Shown here: in pieces, positions 1 through 8,155 of the stretch
Position numbering within the stretch: the first letter of the stretch is position 1
How the letters are laid out: the number at the start of each line of letters is the position of its first letter
Assembly: GCA_958295835.1 (NCBI GenBank)
Contig: OY282378.1
Coordinates: forward strand, 4,055,694 to 4,119,693
Direction: 5' to 3'
From: an uncultured Gammaproteobacteria bacterium
Lineage (GTDB): Bacteria > Pseudomonadota > Gammaproteobacteria > HK1
Length of the DNA: 64,000 nt
Notes under the pieces: model-generated
Database searches by the model: none
The model's input: the letters and a program-made list of their open reading frames with translations, nothing else
What the model was told of the DNA's origin: nothing
Translations under genes and position numbers: made by a program

Positions 1-2
1 AA

Positions 3-1217
3 ATGGTTGAAGAAATCCTGTTCTTCTTCGAAGTGCTGGTCGGCGGACTGCTGACCGGGATCATGTATTCACTGGTCGCGCTCGGCCTCGTGCTGATCTT
101 CAAGGCGTCCCAGATCTTCAACTTCGCGCAGGGCGCCTTCGTCCTGTTCGCGGCCCTCACCTTCGTTCTGATGCTGGAGGTCGGATCGGATTTCTGGGGC
201 TGGACCGGCTGGCTCGCGGTCGTCTTCGCGCTGCTCGCGGCGGGGATCTGGGGGCTGCGCCGATTTACCGTCGTGCTCGACGCGCCGGCCCGGTATGGAC
301 GTACCCCGGTGGTGCTCGCGGCGGTCGCGGTGGTGCTCCTGCCGATCGTATTCGACGGCGGCCAGCCGATGTGGCGGGCGATCTTCATCGTCGAGCTGAC
401 CTTCCTGATGCTCACCGTGGGGGCCCGCACCCCGAACTGGGCGGCCGGCGTCCTGCTCGGCCTCGCGGTGGCCTGCTTCTTCCTCGACGAGGCGATGCTG
501 TGGCGCGCCCTCGCGGTGACCCTGCTGGTGATGATCATGATGGCCATCGCCATCGAGCGGATCGTGCTCCGCCCGCTCGTCAACCAGGAGCCCATCATCC
601 TGTTCATGGCCGCGATCGGCCTGAACTTCGTCATCGAGGGGGTGGCGCAGGGGGTGTGGGACGCCGACGTGCACGCCCTCGACATCGGTATCCCCGACGT
701 TCCCATCGAGTGGCTCCGCGAGAGCCTCGGTCTGTTCATCAGCACCTTCGACGTGGCGGCGGCAGGGACGGCGGCGGTGCTGGTCGCGGCGCTCGCCTGG
801 TTCTTCAACAAGACCCGGGTGGGACGCGGCCTGCGCGCGGTCGCCGACGACCACCAGGCCGCGCTCTCCGTGGGGATCCCGTTGAAGAACATCTGGGCGG
901 TGGTCTGGGCCGCCTCGGCCATCGTCGCGCTGTTCGCGGGGCTGATGTGGGGATCGAAGCTGGGGGTGCAGTTCTCGATCTCGCTGCTCGCGTTCAAGGC
1001 GCTGCCGGTCATCCTGATCGGGGGGTTCACGTCCATCCCCGGCGCGATCATCGGCGGTCTGATCGTGGGGTCGACGGAGAAGCTCTTCGAGATCTACGTC
1101 GGGATCCCGTACTTCGGCGGGGGGACCGAGAACTGGAGCCCCTACATGCTGGGAACGCTGTTCCTGCTGGTGTGGCCGCAGGGGTTGTTCGGAGAGAAGA
1201 TCATCGAGCGTGTATGA
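3..1217 (+). CDS. livH: Branched-chain amino acid-type ABC transporter permease, LivH family
   Basis: Inner-membrane permease of a high-affinity ABC importer of the branched-chain amino acid/amide (HAAT) class. The N-terminus carries the LivH hallmark 'SLVALGLVLIFKASQIFNFA', followed by the NFAQG motif. The C-terminal half has the permease signature around 'TRVGRGLRAVADD' and the glycine-rich 'IGGFTSIPGAIIGG' loop. At 404 residues it is about 100 longer than a usual LivH; the extra length is a hydrophobic block at roughly residues 70–185 that looks like several added membrane helices. The ATG at position 3 aligns with normal LivH starts, so the gene is probably complete although it touches the window edge. 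livM follows after about 100 bp. The true substrate is unknown. Confidence 0.9.
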   Translation: MVEEILFFFEVLVGGLLTGIMYSLVALGLVLIFKASQIFNFAQGAFVLFAALTFVLMLEVGSDFWGWTGWLAVVFALLAAGIWGLRRFTVVLDAPARYGRTPVVLAAVAVVLLPIVFDGGQPMWRAIFIVELTFLMLTVGARTPNWAAGVLLGLAVACFFLDEAMLWRALAVTLLVMIMMAIAIERIVLRPLVNQEPIILFMAAIGLNFVIEGVAQGVWDADVHALDIGIPDVPIEWLRESLGLFISTFDVAAAGTAAVLVAALAWFFNKTRVGRGLRAVADDHQAALSVGIPLKNIWAVVWAASAIVALFAGLMWGSKLGVQFSISLLAFKALPVILIGGFTSIPGAIIGGLIVGSTEKLFEIYVGIPYFGGGTENWSPYMLGTLFLLVWPQGLFGEKIIERV

Positions 1218-1321
1218 CGCCGGGGAGCCACCGGTCGTCGCGCGATGAGGCGTCTGCCCGTGCGTCGCCGAAGACGCGGGGCAAGGGGTCCGGGGTGAGA
1301 GGCACGAGATAGAGGAAAGAG

Positions 1322-2449
1322 ATGCTCTACCGCGAAGCAGGCCAGTTCAAGACCACGTACGCGAGCGACCAGGCGATCTTCACCATCCGCCAGGACTACT
1401 GGTTCGTGGTCGGGCTCGTCGCCTTCGCGGTCGTCGTTCCTCCGCTCACCGGGTCGCAGTACCTGATGGGGCCGATCCTGACCCAGTTCCTCGTGTTCGG
1501 GCTGGCCGCGCTGGGGCTGAACCTGCTCACCGGCTACGCCGGACAGATCTCGTTGGGCACCGGCGGGTTCATGGCGGTAGGCGCCTACGCCTGCTACAAC
1601 CTCGTCCTGCGCCTTCCCGAGATCCCCCTCATCGCGAGCTTCATCATCTCGGGCCTGTTCGCGGCGCTGGTGGGGGTCCTGTTCGGACTGCCGAGCCTGC
1701 GCATCAAGGGGTTCTACCTCGCGGTCACCACGCTGGCGGCGCAGTTCTTCCTGCTCTGGCTGTTCGACCACGTCGGCTGGTTCACCAACTACGATCCGGC
1801 GGGGGTGGCCTCGGCGCCGACCACCACGCTGTTCGGCCGGCTTGCCGAAGCCGGGGGGCCGCTCGACTTCCTCGCTCCCGTCAACGTCCTGGTGTCCGGG
1901 CCCCAGGCGACGCCGGAAGTCAAGTACCTCGTCACCCTGGCCGTCGTCGTGGTCCTCACCCTGCTCGCCAAGAACCTCGTGCGCAGCGCCACGGGACGCG
2001 CGTGGATGGCGATCCGGGACATGGACATCGCGGCCGAGATCATCGGCGTGCGGCCCCTGCGCACCCGGTTGGTCGCGTTCGCGATCAGCTCGTTCTACTG
2101 CGGCGTCGCCGGCGCGATGTACGTGTTCACCTACGTCGGGAATGCGGACACCGAGGCGTTCGACCTCATCCGATCGTTCAACATCCTGTTCATGATCATC
2201 ATCGGGGGGCTGGGCAGCATCATGGGCTCCTACCTCGGCGCCGCGTTCATCGTGCTGCTGCCGGTGGGGCTGAACATCTTCGCCTCGACGGTGATGGGCG
2301 GGACGCTGTCGGGCGACGTGCTGGCGAACCTGGAGCTGATCGTGTTCGGCGGCGCCATCATCTTCTTCCTCATCGTGGAGCCGCACGGCTTCGCCCGGCT
2401 GTGGCAGATCGCGAAGGAGAAGCTGAGGCAGTGGCCGTTTCCGTACTGA
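1322..2449 (+). CDS. livM: Branched-chain amino acid-type ABC transporter permease, LivM family
   Basis: Second inner-membrane permease of the same importer, pairing with LivH. The family core 'GLNLLTGYAGQISLGTGGF' lies near residue 65, and 'GRAWMAIRDMDIAAEIIGV' near residue 225 is the coupling-helix region that docks to the ATPase. The 375-residue length fits LivM proteins. The ATG follows 'gaggaaagag', an acceptable ribosome binding site. It lies between livH and the binding-protein gene, and a 335-bp gap with its own promoter candidate follows, so the binding protein may be expressed separately at a higher level. The family call is firm; the substrate is not determined. Confidence 0.9.
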   Translation: MLYREAGQFKTTYASDQAIFTIRQDYWFVVGLVAFAVVVPPLTGSQYLMGPILTQFLVFGLAALGLNLLTGYAGQISLGTGGFMAVGAYACYNLVLRLPEIPLIASFIISGLFAALVGVLFGLPSLRIKGFYLAVTTLAAQFFLLWLFDHVGWFTNYDPAGVASAPTTTLFGRLAEAGGPLDFLAPVNVLVSGPQATPEVKYLVTLAVVVVLTLLAKNLVRSATGRAWMAIRDMDIAAEIIGVRPLRTRLVAFAISSFYCGVAGAMYVFTYVGNADTEAFDLIRSFNILFMIIIGGLGSIMGSYLGAAFIVLLPVGLNIFASTVMGGTLSGDVLANLELIVFGGAIIFFLIVEPHGFARLWQIAKEKLRQWPFPY

Positions 2450-2784
2450 GAGGAGGCCGGGCGGCAAGGACGAGCCGAACGTCAGGAGCAGACGAGCCGG
2501 ACGCGAGGAGCAGCCGCCCGGAAGCGCAGGTGGTTCCGCCGCCGGTGCAAGCGGGCGATTCGATTGAATCGCCAAGCGTGCGGCGTTTCCGGAGCCGGTC
2601 CTGCCGGAGGTGTACGGCGGGCCGTCGCGAGAGTGCGGTGGGCCGCGGACGACGCATGGGGATCGTCGTTCACGGCAGCGGCCCGGGTGCCTTAGAATCC
2701 CCTGCCAGTGTCTCCGGGGGCGGTCACCGAAGATCCGCTGCCGCCCGGAGGCGGTTCACAACCGACGATAAGGAGGAGTCACCG
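2450..2784 (+). other. 335-bp gap between livM and the binding-protein gene, with hairpin and leader
   Basis: No gene seen. It holds a perfect hairpin at 2554–2573 (8-bp arms GGCGATTC/GAATCGCC, loop GATT) that could end livHM transcription or protect its 3' end, although no T-run follows. It also holds a sigma-70-like promoter (2669–2698) and a G/C-rich leader with an imperfect stem (about 2714–2755) ahead of the ribosome binding site AGGAGG at 2771. Confidence 0.5.
2669..2698 (+). promoter_or_regulatory. Candidate sigma-70 promoter for the ABC binding protein
   Basis: A -35-like TTCACG at 2669–2674 and a -10-like TAGAAT at 2693–2698 are separated by 18 bp. Transcription would start near 2705 and leave an 80-nt leader before the ATG at 2785. 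The -10 matches the consensus at five of six bases and the -35 at four of six. A separate promoter for a periplasmic binding protein is common, because it is needed in excess over the permease. Confidence 0.45.
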
Positions 2785-4122
2785 ATGAGAATCACAAGAC
2801 CTCTGCTCTCCATGGTCGCCGCGAGCCTGGTGCTCGGGCCCTTCGCGGCCACGCAGGCCCAGGACGAACAGTTCATCCCCGCGCTCGTGTACCGCACCGG
2901 CCCCTATGCCGCCGGCGGCTCCGGGTTCTGGGGCGGCATGGAAGACTACATGGAGCTGCTCAACATCCGCGACGGCGGGATCGGCGGCGTGAAGCTCACC
3001 TGGGAGGAGTGCGAGACGGCGTACAACTCCGATCGCGGAGTGGAGTGCTACGAACGCCTCAAGGGCAAGGGTCCGACCGGCGCGAGCATCGTGCATCCGC
3101 TCTCGACCGGTATCACGTACCGGCTCATCGAGCGCGCCACCACCGACAAGATACCGCTCATCTCGATGGGATACGGGCGCACCGACGCCACCAACGGCAA
3201 GATCTTCCCGTACGTCTTCCCCCTGGTGACCAATTACTGGAGCCAGAACACGGCGAAGATCAAGTACATCGGGATGAAGGAAGGCGGTATGGGCAATCTG
3301 AAGGGCAAGAAGATCGCCAACCTCTACCATGAGTCGAGCTACGGCAAGGAGACGATCCCGGTCCTCGACAAGCAGGCGGAGATGTACGGCTTCCAGGTCC
3401 GCCACTTCCCGATCCCGCATCCCGGACTCGATCAGAAGGCCACGTGGCTGGAGATCGCGCGGCGCTACAAGCCGGACTGGGTCATCCTGCGCGGCTGGGG
3501 CGTGATGAATCCGACCGCGCTCAAGGAAGCGTCCCGCGTCGGCTTCCCGGCCACGCAGATCGTGGGCGTGTGGTGGAGCGGCGCCGAGGAGGACGTCATT
3601 CCCGCCGGCAAGGCGGCGGTGGGCTACGTGGCCGCCGGCTTCCATCCCTCCGGACCGGACTTCCCGGTCATCCAGGAGATCCTCGACAAGGTGCATGGGG
3701 CCGGCAAGGGCCACATCTCGCCGCAGCGCGTGGGCACGATCTACTACAACCGCGGCCTCATCGCGGGGCTCCTCACGATGGAGGCGATCCGCAACGCGCA
3801 AGGCAAGTTCGGCGCCAAGCCGCTCACCGGCGAGGAGATCCGCTGGGGCATCGAGAGCCTGGACGTCACCGAGGAGCGCATCAAGGAGCTCGGGGCCGAG
3901 GGGCTGATGTCCCCGCTCAAGGTGAGCTGCGCCGACCACGAGGGCGGCGGCGCGGTCAAGTTCCTGGAATGGACCGGAACCAGGTGGAAGGAGGTCACCG
4001 ACTGGATCGAGACCGACAAGTCGATCGTCGACCCGATGATCCAGGCGTCCTCCGCGCAGTACGCCAAGGAGAAGGGCATCACCCCGCGCAGCGGGATGTC
4101 GATGGACAGCGACTGCGGCTGA
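2785..4122 (+). CDS. ABC transporter periplasmic substrate-binding protein (HAAT class)
   Basis: Periplasmic ligand-binding component of the importer, 445 residues. It starts with a signal peptide (basic MRITR, hydrophobic core, cleavage after TQAQ). The mature part has the type I periplasmic-binding fold of the large amino-acid/amide binding proteins, with features such as 'YNSDRGVECYERLKGKGPTG', 'HESSYGKETIPVLDKQAE' and a C-terminal 'SPLKVSCADHEGGG'. The start at 2785 is chosen because it gives the signal peptide and sits behind a strong AGGAGG (2771); the frame stays open upstream into livM but that part reads as non-coding. The ligand cannot be told from sequence. Neighbouring ligase and amidase genes hint at acids or amides, which is inference. 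Confidence 0.88.
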   Translation: MRITRPLLSMVAASLVLGPFAATQAQDEQFIPALVYRTGPYAAGGSGFWGGMEDYMELLNIRDGGIGGVKLTWEECETAYNSDRGVECYERLKGKGPTGASIVHPLSTGITYRLIERATTDKIPLISMGYGRTDATNGKIFPYVFPLVTNYWSQNTAKIKYIGMKEGGMGNLKGKKIANLYHESSYGKETIPVLDKQAEMYGFQVRHFPIPHPGLDQKATWLEIARRYKPDWVILRGWGVMNPTALKEASRVGFPATQIVGVWWSGAEEDVIPAGKAAVGYVAAGFHPSGPDFPVIQEILDKVHGAGKGHISPQRVGTIYYNRGLIAGLLTMEAIRNAQGKFGAKPLTGEEIRWGIESLDVTEERIKELGAEGLMSPLKVSCADHEGGGAVKFLEWTGTRWKEVTDWIETDKSIVDPMIQASSAQYAKEKGITPRSGMSMDSDCG

Positions 4123-4229
4123 CCAACACCGTCAGCCGTGGCTGACCGCCAACGTCAGCTACGACTGATCGGCGGCGCGGGTTCCGGCCGGCGGCAGAGA
4201 GACAGCCGAAGCACACGGGTAGACAGGCC

Positions 4230-5045
4230 ATGGAGACCAACGGGACGCCCCTGCTGAGCGTCAACAACATCGAGGTGATCTACGACCACGTGATCCTCGT
4301 GCTCAGGGGGGTGTCCCTCGAGGTTCCCGAGGGGGGCATCGTCGCCCTCCTCGGGGCCAACGGCGCAGGGAAGTCGACGACGCTGAAGTCCATCTCGAAC
4401 CTGCTCGGCGCCGAGCGGGGCGAGGTCACGAAGGGCTCGGTCACGTACCGGGACGAGCGCGTCGATGGGCGTACCCCGGCCGATCTCGTCAAGATGGGCG
4501 TCATCCAGGTCATGGAAGGCCGCCACTGCTTCGGCCATCTCACCGTCGAGGAGAACCTGCTCACGGGCGCGTATACGCGCACCGACGGCAGGGGCGCGAT
4601 CGAGCGCGACCTCGACATGGTGTACGGTTACTTCCCGCGCATCAAGGAGCGCCACCGCGCGCAGGCCGGCTACACCTCGGGCGGCGAGCAGCAGATGACC
4701 GCGCTCGGCCGCGCGCTGATGGCCAGACCGTCGATGATCCTCCTCGACGAGCCGTCGATGGGCCTCGCCCCGCAGCTCGTCGAGGAGATTTTCGAGATCG
4801 TGAAGAAGCTCAACGAGAACGAGGGAGTGACGTTCCTCCTCGCCGAGCAGAACACCAACATGGCGTTGCGCTACGCCCGGTACGGCTACATCCTCGAAAA
4901 CGGGCGCGTGGTGATGGACGGCGTAGCCGGCGCGCTGGCCGACAACGAGGACGTCAAGGAGTTCTACCTCGGCACCAGCGGAGGCGAGCGCAGGAGTTTC
5001 CGCGACACCAAGCACTACCGCCGGCGCAAGCGCTGGCTGGCGTAG
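4230..5045 (+). CDS. livF: ABC transporter ATP-binding protein, LivF family
   Basis: Cytoplasmic ATPase of the importer, 271 residues. Walker A is 'GANGAGKST' at about residues 41–49, the signature loop is the family variant 'TSGGEQQM', and Walker B is 'MILLDEPSMGLAPQ'. The Q-loop/'MEGRHCFGHLTVEENL' segment is typical of LivF. It begins with ATG after 'agacaggcc', so the ribosome binding site is weak. It closes the transporter cluster: permeases, binding protein, LivF. The partner ATPase LivG is not in this window and may precede position 1. The last 25 residues are strongly basic (YRRRKRWLA). Confidence 0.92.
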   Translation: METNGTPLLSVNNIEVIYDHVILVLRGVSLEVPEGGIVALLGANGAGKSTTLKSISNLLGAERGEVTKGSVTYRDERVDGRTPADLVKMGVIQVMEGRHCFGHLTVEENLLTGAYTRTDGRGAIERDLDMVYGYFPRIKERHRAQAGYTSGGEQQMTALGRALMARPSMILLDEPSMGLAPQLVEEIFEIVKKLNENEGVTFLLAEQNTNMALRYARYGYILENGRVVMDGVAGALADNEDVKEFYLGTSGGERRSFRDTKHYRRRKRWLA

Positions 5046-5102
5046 GGAAAGGACGGCTGTGCAGAAGCGGGAAAGTCAGGCGGGGATGCGGCAGATCCGG
5101 AA

Positions 5103-5360
5103 GTGGCAAGAGGCGATAAAATCAAGGAAGAGATCGGATGGTACAAGCTCATATTCGGGTTGTTGGCGGGGATTTATGTTCCGCTGGTAATCTGGATAGT
5201 ACATCCTGACCCAGGAACACCAAACAGAATGACTATCACAGGTGAAGGGGTCGCCATAGCCGCGATGCTGATTCTCGTGGTTGTTTTCGGAATCGCCGTA
5301 GTAGGTGGTGTGATCCGGCTTTCAAAAAACCAACCCTCCGGACGATCCGGTTCCGCCTGA
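5103..5360 (+). CDS. Small protein with two predicted membrane segments, unknown function
   Basis: An 85-residue protein starting at GTG. Two hydrophobic stretches (about residues 14–31, and 50–71 rich in I/L/V/A) are joined by a short loop, 'VHPDPGTPNRMTITGEG'. The N-terminus is charged and the C-terminus is polar (SKNQPSGRSGSA), so it would be a hairpin in the inner membrane. Its DNA is clearly richer in A+T than the genes around it, which may mean recent acquisition. It lies 57 bp after livF and could be co-transcribed. I do not recognise a family. Confidence 0.55.
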   Translation: MARGDKIKEEIGWYKLIFGLLAGIYVPLVIWIVHPDPGTPNRMTITGEGVAIAAMLILVVVFGIAVVGGVIRLSKNQPSGRSGSA

Positions 5361-5458
5361 CAAGGCATCCTGCCGGACAGACGGTCTTTTGCGTGACTCT
5401 TTGCATCTGCTGAACCTGGCCGTCCAGGTGTTGAAGAAAACGGCGCCGGCCGATCAAT

Positions 5459-6727
5459 ATGCTCAGCGATCTTGACGTCCCTCCACCGGACATGACCCCC
5501 GACCACTACGACGCCCTCGAAACGCGCAACCCCGAAGCGCGTGAGACGGAGCTGTTCGCCGCCCTTCGCGGCCACCTGCGGGCCGCGATGCGCGCCCCCG
5601 CCATCGCGCGCATCCTTGATGGAACGGACCCGGATGCGGTGACGGACCGCACCGTCCTGGCGACGCTGCCCGTACTCCGGAAGCCGGCGCTGATGGGGAT
5701 GCAGTCCGATTCCCCGCCGCTCGGGGGATTGACCCCCGGTCCGGTTGGAGACTATGCGAACGTGTTCGCCTCCCCCGGTCCGATCTTCGAGCCGGCGCCG
5801 CGCCGGGCCGATCCGTTTCGCATGGCGCGCGCGCTGTTCGCGGCCGGAGTGCGCAAGGGCGACCTTGTCCACAACGCCTTCTCCTACCACTTCACGCCGG
5901 CCGGCGCGATGCTCGAAGGCGGTGCGCGGACCATTGGATGCACCGTGTTTCCCGCCGGGGTCGGTCAGACCGAGCTTCAGGTGCAAGCGATCGCGCGGCT
6001 TCGCCCGAACGTCTACGTCGGCACCCCGTCGTTTCTCGACATCCTCCTCGACAAGGCGGTCGAGCTCGGCGAGGACGTGGGCTCGATCGCAAGAGGTCTG
6101 GTCTCGGGCGAGGCCCTCCCCCCGAGCCTGCGCGCCGCCATCGGCGAGCGCGGGGTCGCGGTCATGCAATGCTACGCGACCGCCGACGTCGGGCTGATCG
6201 CCTACGAATCGCCGGCGCTGGAAGGGATGATCCTCGACGAAGGCGCGATCGTGGAGATCGTGCGTCCGGGCACCGGCGACCCGGTCCCGGAAGGCGAGGT
6301 CGGGGAGGTCGTGGTGACGCCGCTCAACCCGGACTATCCGCTCGTGCGCTTCGCGACCGGCGACCTCTCCGCGGTGCTGCCGGGCGCGAGCCCGTGCGGG
6401 CGCACCAACACCCGGATCAGGGGATGGATGGGACGCGCGGATCAGACCACCAAGGTCAGGGGGATGTTCGTGCACCCGTCCCAGATCGCCGAGGTCGTGC
6501 GGCGGCACGGCGAGATCGTCCAGGCGAGGCTTGTGGTCACCAGCGCCGGCAACCAGGACGTCATGACCTTGCGTTGCGAGAGCGAGGCGGACGATCCGAG
6601 CCTTGCCGATGCGGTTGCGGCGACGGTGCGGGAGGTGTGCAAGCTCCGCGGCGAGATCGAGATCGTGGCCGCGGGCTCGCTCGCGAACGACGGCAAGGTG
6701 ATCGAGGACGCCCGCACCTACGAGTAG
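5459..6727 (+). CDS. PaaK-like AMP-forming acyl-CoA ligase (phenylacetate-CoA ligase family)
   Basis: Member of the ANL superfamily related to phenylacetate-CoA ligases, 422 residues, expected to activate a carboxylic acid with ATP and CoA. Visible are 'HNAFSYHFTPAGAMLEGGA', a region 'LVSGEALPPSLRAAIGE', the A5-type 'MQCYATADVGLIAYES', the A7-type 'YPLVRFATGDLSAV', and the hinge 'RIRGWMGRADQTTKVRGMFV'. The invariant lysine of the C-terminal lobe is plausibly the Lys in 'ANDGKVIEDAR'. Such ligases often sit beside HAAT importers, which suggests import of an acid that is then activated (inference). The classical P-loop-like Ser/Thr/Gly stretch is not obvious. The ribosome binding site is weak. 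Confidence 0.8.
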   Translation: MLSDLDVPPPDMTPDHYDALETRNPEARETELFAALRGHLRAAMRAPAIARILDGTDPDAVTDRTVLATLPVLRKPALMGMQSDSPPLGGLTPGPVGDYANVFASPGPIFEPAPRRADPFRMARALFAAGVRKGDLVHNAFSYHFTPAGAMLEGGARTIGCTVFPAGVGQTELQVQAIARLRPNVYVGTPSFLDILLDKAVELGEDVGSIARGLVSGEALPPSLRAAIGERGVAVMQCYATADVGLIAYESPALEGMILDEGAIVEIVRPGTGDPVPEGEVGEVVVTPLNPDYPLVRFATGDLSAVLPGASPCGRTNTRIRGWMGRADQTTKVRGMFVHPSQIAEVVRRHGEIVQARLVVTSAGNQDVMTLRCESEADDPSLADAVAATVREVCKLRGEIEIVAAGSLANDGKVIEDARTYE

Positions 6728-6878
6728 CGGGGATTCGGCAGCGTTTCTCCGATGCGATCCTTCGATGCCATCGTTGCGGCATTGAAGCGGAGAGGTTCGC
6801 GAGCCGGTAAGCGCAGCGCATCCCGAGTCGTCGCAAACGACGCGATTCCCAGCCCGGAGCGACAGCTTGGCCTGGACG

Positions 6879-7136
6879 CTACGCGAGTAGCTTCAACGCG
6901 GCGAGGATGGCGACGATCGCGCCCCCCTGAATCCACAAGGCGCGGTACATGCGCCCTTCCAGTCCGGCGATCGCGGTGTGAAGCTCGGCGAGGTCCGCCT
7001 TCGTCGCAAGCTGGTCACGTGCGGCGCCAGCCGCAACGCTGGCCGTGTCCACGATGGCTTCGGCCATCGCTTCATCGGCACCGGCTTTCCGGAGCGCCTT
7101 GACGGCCCGATGAGTGTCGAAGGTCGCGGCGCTCAT
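6879..7136 (-). CDS. Small coiled-coil protein with C-terminal membrane helix (DUF1640-like)
   Basis: An 85-residue protein. The pattern is a conserved head 'FDTHRAVKALRKAGADEAMA', a coiled-coil middle ('RDQLATKADLAELHTAIAGL'), and a single C-terminal hydrophobic helix 'GGAIVAILAALKLLA'. This is the layout of the DUF1640/CCDC90-type small proteins. The start at 7136 is chosen over an upstream start because AGGGGA sits at the right distance in front of it. It is encoded against its neighbours: it converges with the PaaK-like gene and diverges from the Fe-S gene. The function is unknown; tail-anchored membrane coiled coils in this family have been linked to scaffolding roles. Confidence 0.65.
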   Translation of the reverse strand: MSAATFDTHRAVKALRKAGADEAMAEAIVDTASVAAGAARDQLATKADLAELHTAIAGLEGRMYRALWIQGGAIVAILAALKLLA

Positions 7137-7339
7137 GACGTTCCCCTGATGGTTGCTTCGCAAGGGCCAGTGTACTTCGCCCGCCGCGTCCAATACAGTC
7201 CGGGTCGTTCGAATCTGCGACACCGTCAAGGTGACCATAAAGGTGTCCGATTCCGAAGATCAGCGATTGTCATTGGAAAATCATTGAGACAGGAGCATTG
7301 CTCCACGGACTGAAAGTCCGGATCCGGAAGGCGTTCCTG

Positions 7340-8041
7340 GTGCGAACCATCGATACCATCGTCACCGCCGTCGAGGCCGAGGGGCTCGCGAGCCGTGGCG
7401 CGTTTCATCCCGTCCCGGACGACGCGGTCCCACGCCTCGGCGACGGCGCCTGCGCGGGGACGCTCCTCCTCGTCGGCAACGCCGGACCCGGTATGTGGCC
7501 CGTCTTCGCGGCTTCGGAGGAAGCGAACGACGGTGCGCCGGACGCCCTGGACCGATGGAGCCGGCGGATCGTCTCGCGCCTTGCGCATACCCTGGACGGG
7601 GTCGCGCACTTCCCGTTCGGCGGCCCGCCCTGGCTGCCGTTCATCCGGTGGGCGCAGCGGGCGGGCTCCGTATACCCCTCGCCCATCGGACCGCTGGTGC
7701 ACCCGGACTACGGCCTGTGGCACGCTTACCGGGGCGCAATCGCATTTCGCGAACGTCTCGACCTTCCCCCGCGTGACGAGCGCGGGAGTCCTTGCGAGCG
7801 TTGCGTCGAGCGCCCATGCCTTTCCGCCTGTCCCGTCGGCGCGTTCTCCACGAGCGGCTACGACGTCGATCGATGTGTTGCGCATATCGAGCATCCCGCC
7901 GGTGCACGGTGTTTCGGCGGAGGATGCCTCGCCCGGCACGCCTGCCCGGCAGGGCGCGATACGGCCTACGGCGTCCCGCAGGCGACGTTTCACATGCGGG
8001 CATTCCTCACTTCGAGGCCGTGTGCGATACAGACCAGGTAA
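7340..8041 (+). CDS. Two-cluster 4Fe-4S ferredoxin-domain protein
   Basis: About 233 residues with a C-terminal bicluster ferredoxin module. The first cysteine set is CERCVERPCLSACPVGAF (spacing C-x2-C-x4-C-x3-C-P). The second runs from 'DVDRCVAHI' through 'GARCFGGGCLARHACPAG'. The N-terminal two thirds contain 'GNAGPGMWPVF' and 'YPSPIGPLVHPDYGLWHAYR', a pattern like the region ahead of the clusters in QueG-type proteins, but I do not see a cobalamin-binding domain and do not call it QueG. The start is uncertain: GTG at 7340 is used, while TTG at 7298, just after AGGAG, would add 14 residues. It converges with the acyl-CoA synthetase. Confidence 0.7.
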   Translation: MRTIDTIVTAVEAEGLASRGAFHPVPDDAVPRLGDGACAGTLLLVGNAGPGMWPVFAASEEANDGAPDALDRWSRRIVSRLAHTLDGVAHFPFGGPPWLPFIRWAQRAGSVYPSPIGPLVHPDYGLWHAYRGAIAFRERLDLPPRDERGSPCERCVERPCLSACPVGAFSTSGYDVDRCVAHIEHPAGARCFGGGCLARHACPAGRDTAYGVPQATFHMRAFLTSRPCAIQTR

Positions 8042-8155
8042 GTGGTTTACTGCATCGACGATCCCGCGGTCGGATTTCGCCCGCATTCCGATGCTGCTCC
8101 GGCTGCTTCTTCCATCTTCCATCAGCCCCCTGTCGTCTGTACGGGTATCGGCGGC

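Noticed and set aside
2002..4122. A 706-codon frame that seems to fuse part of livM to the binding protein
   Set aside because: The first 261 codons are an out-of-frame reading of livM and the gap; a signal peptide and strong ribosome binding site mark the true start at 2785.
7975..8000. A parS-like half site (GTTTCACATG)
   Set aside because: Only one half matches the TGTTTCACGTGAAACA-type palindrome, it lies inside the Fe-S protein gene, and the other half is absent.
7298..8041. Epoxyqueuosine reductase (QueG) for the Fe-S protein
   Set aside because: The two-cluster module is similar, but the cobalamin-binding N-terminal domain and the length of about 350 residues are missing.
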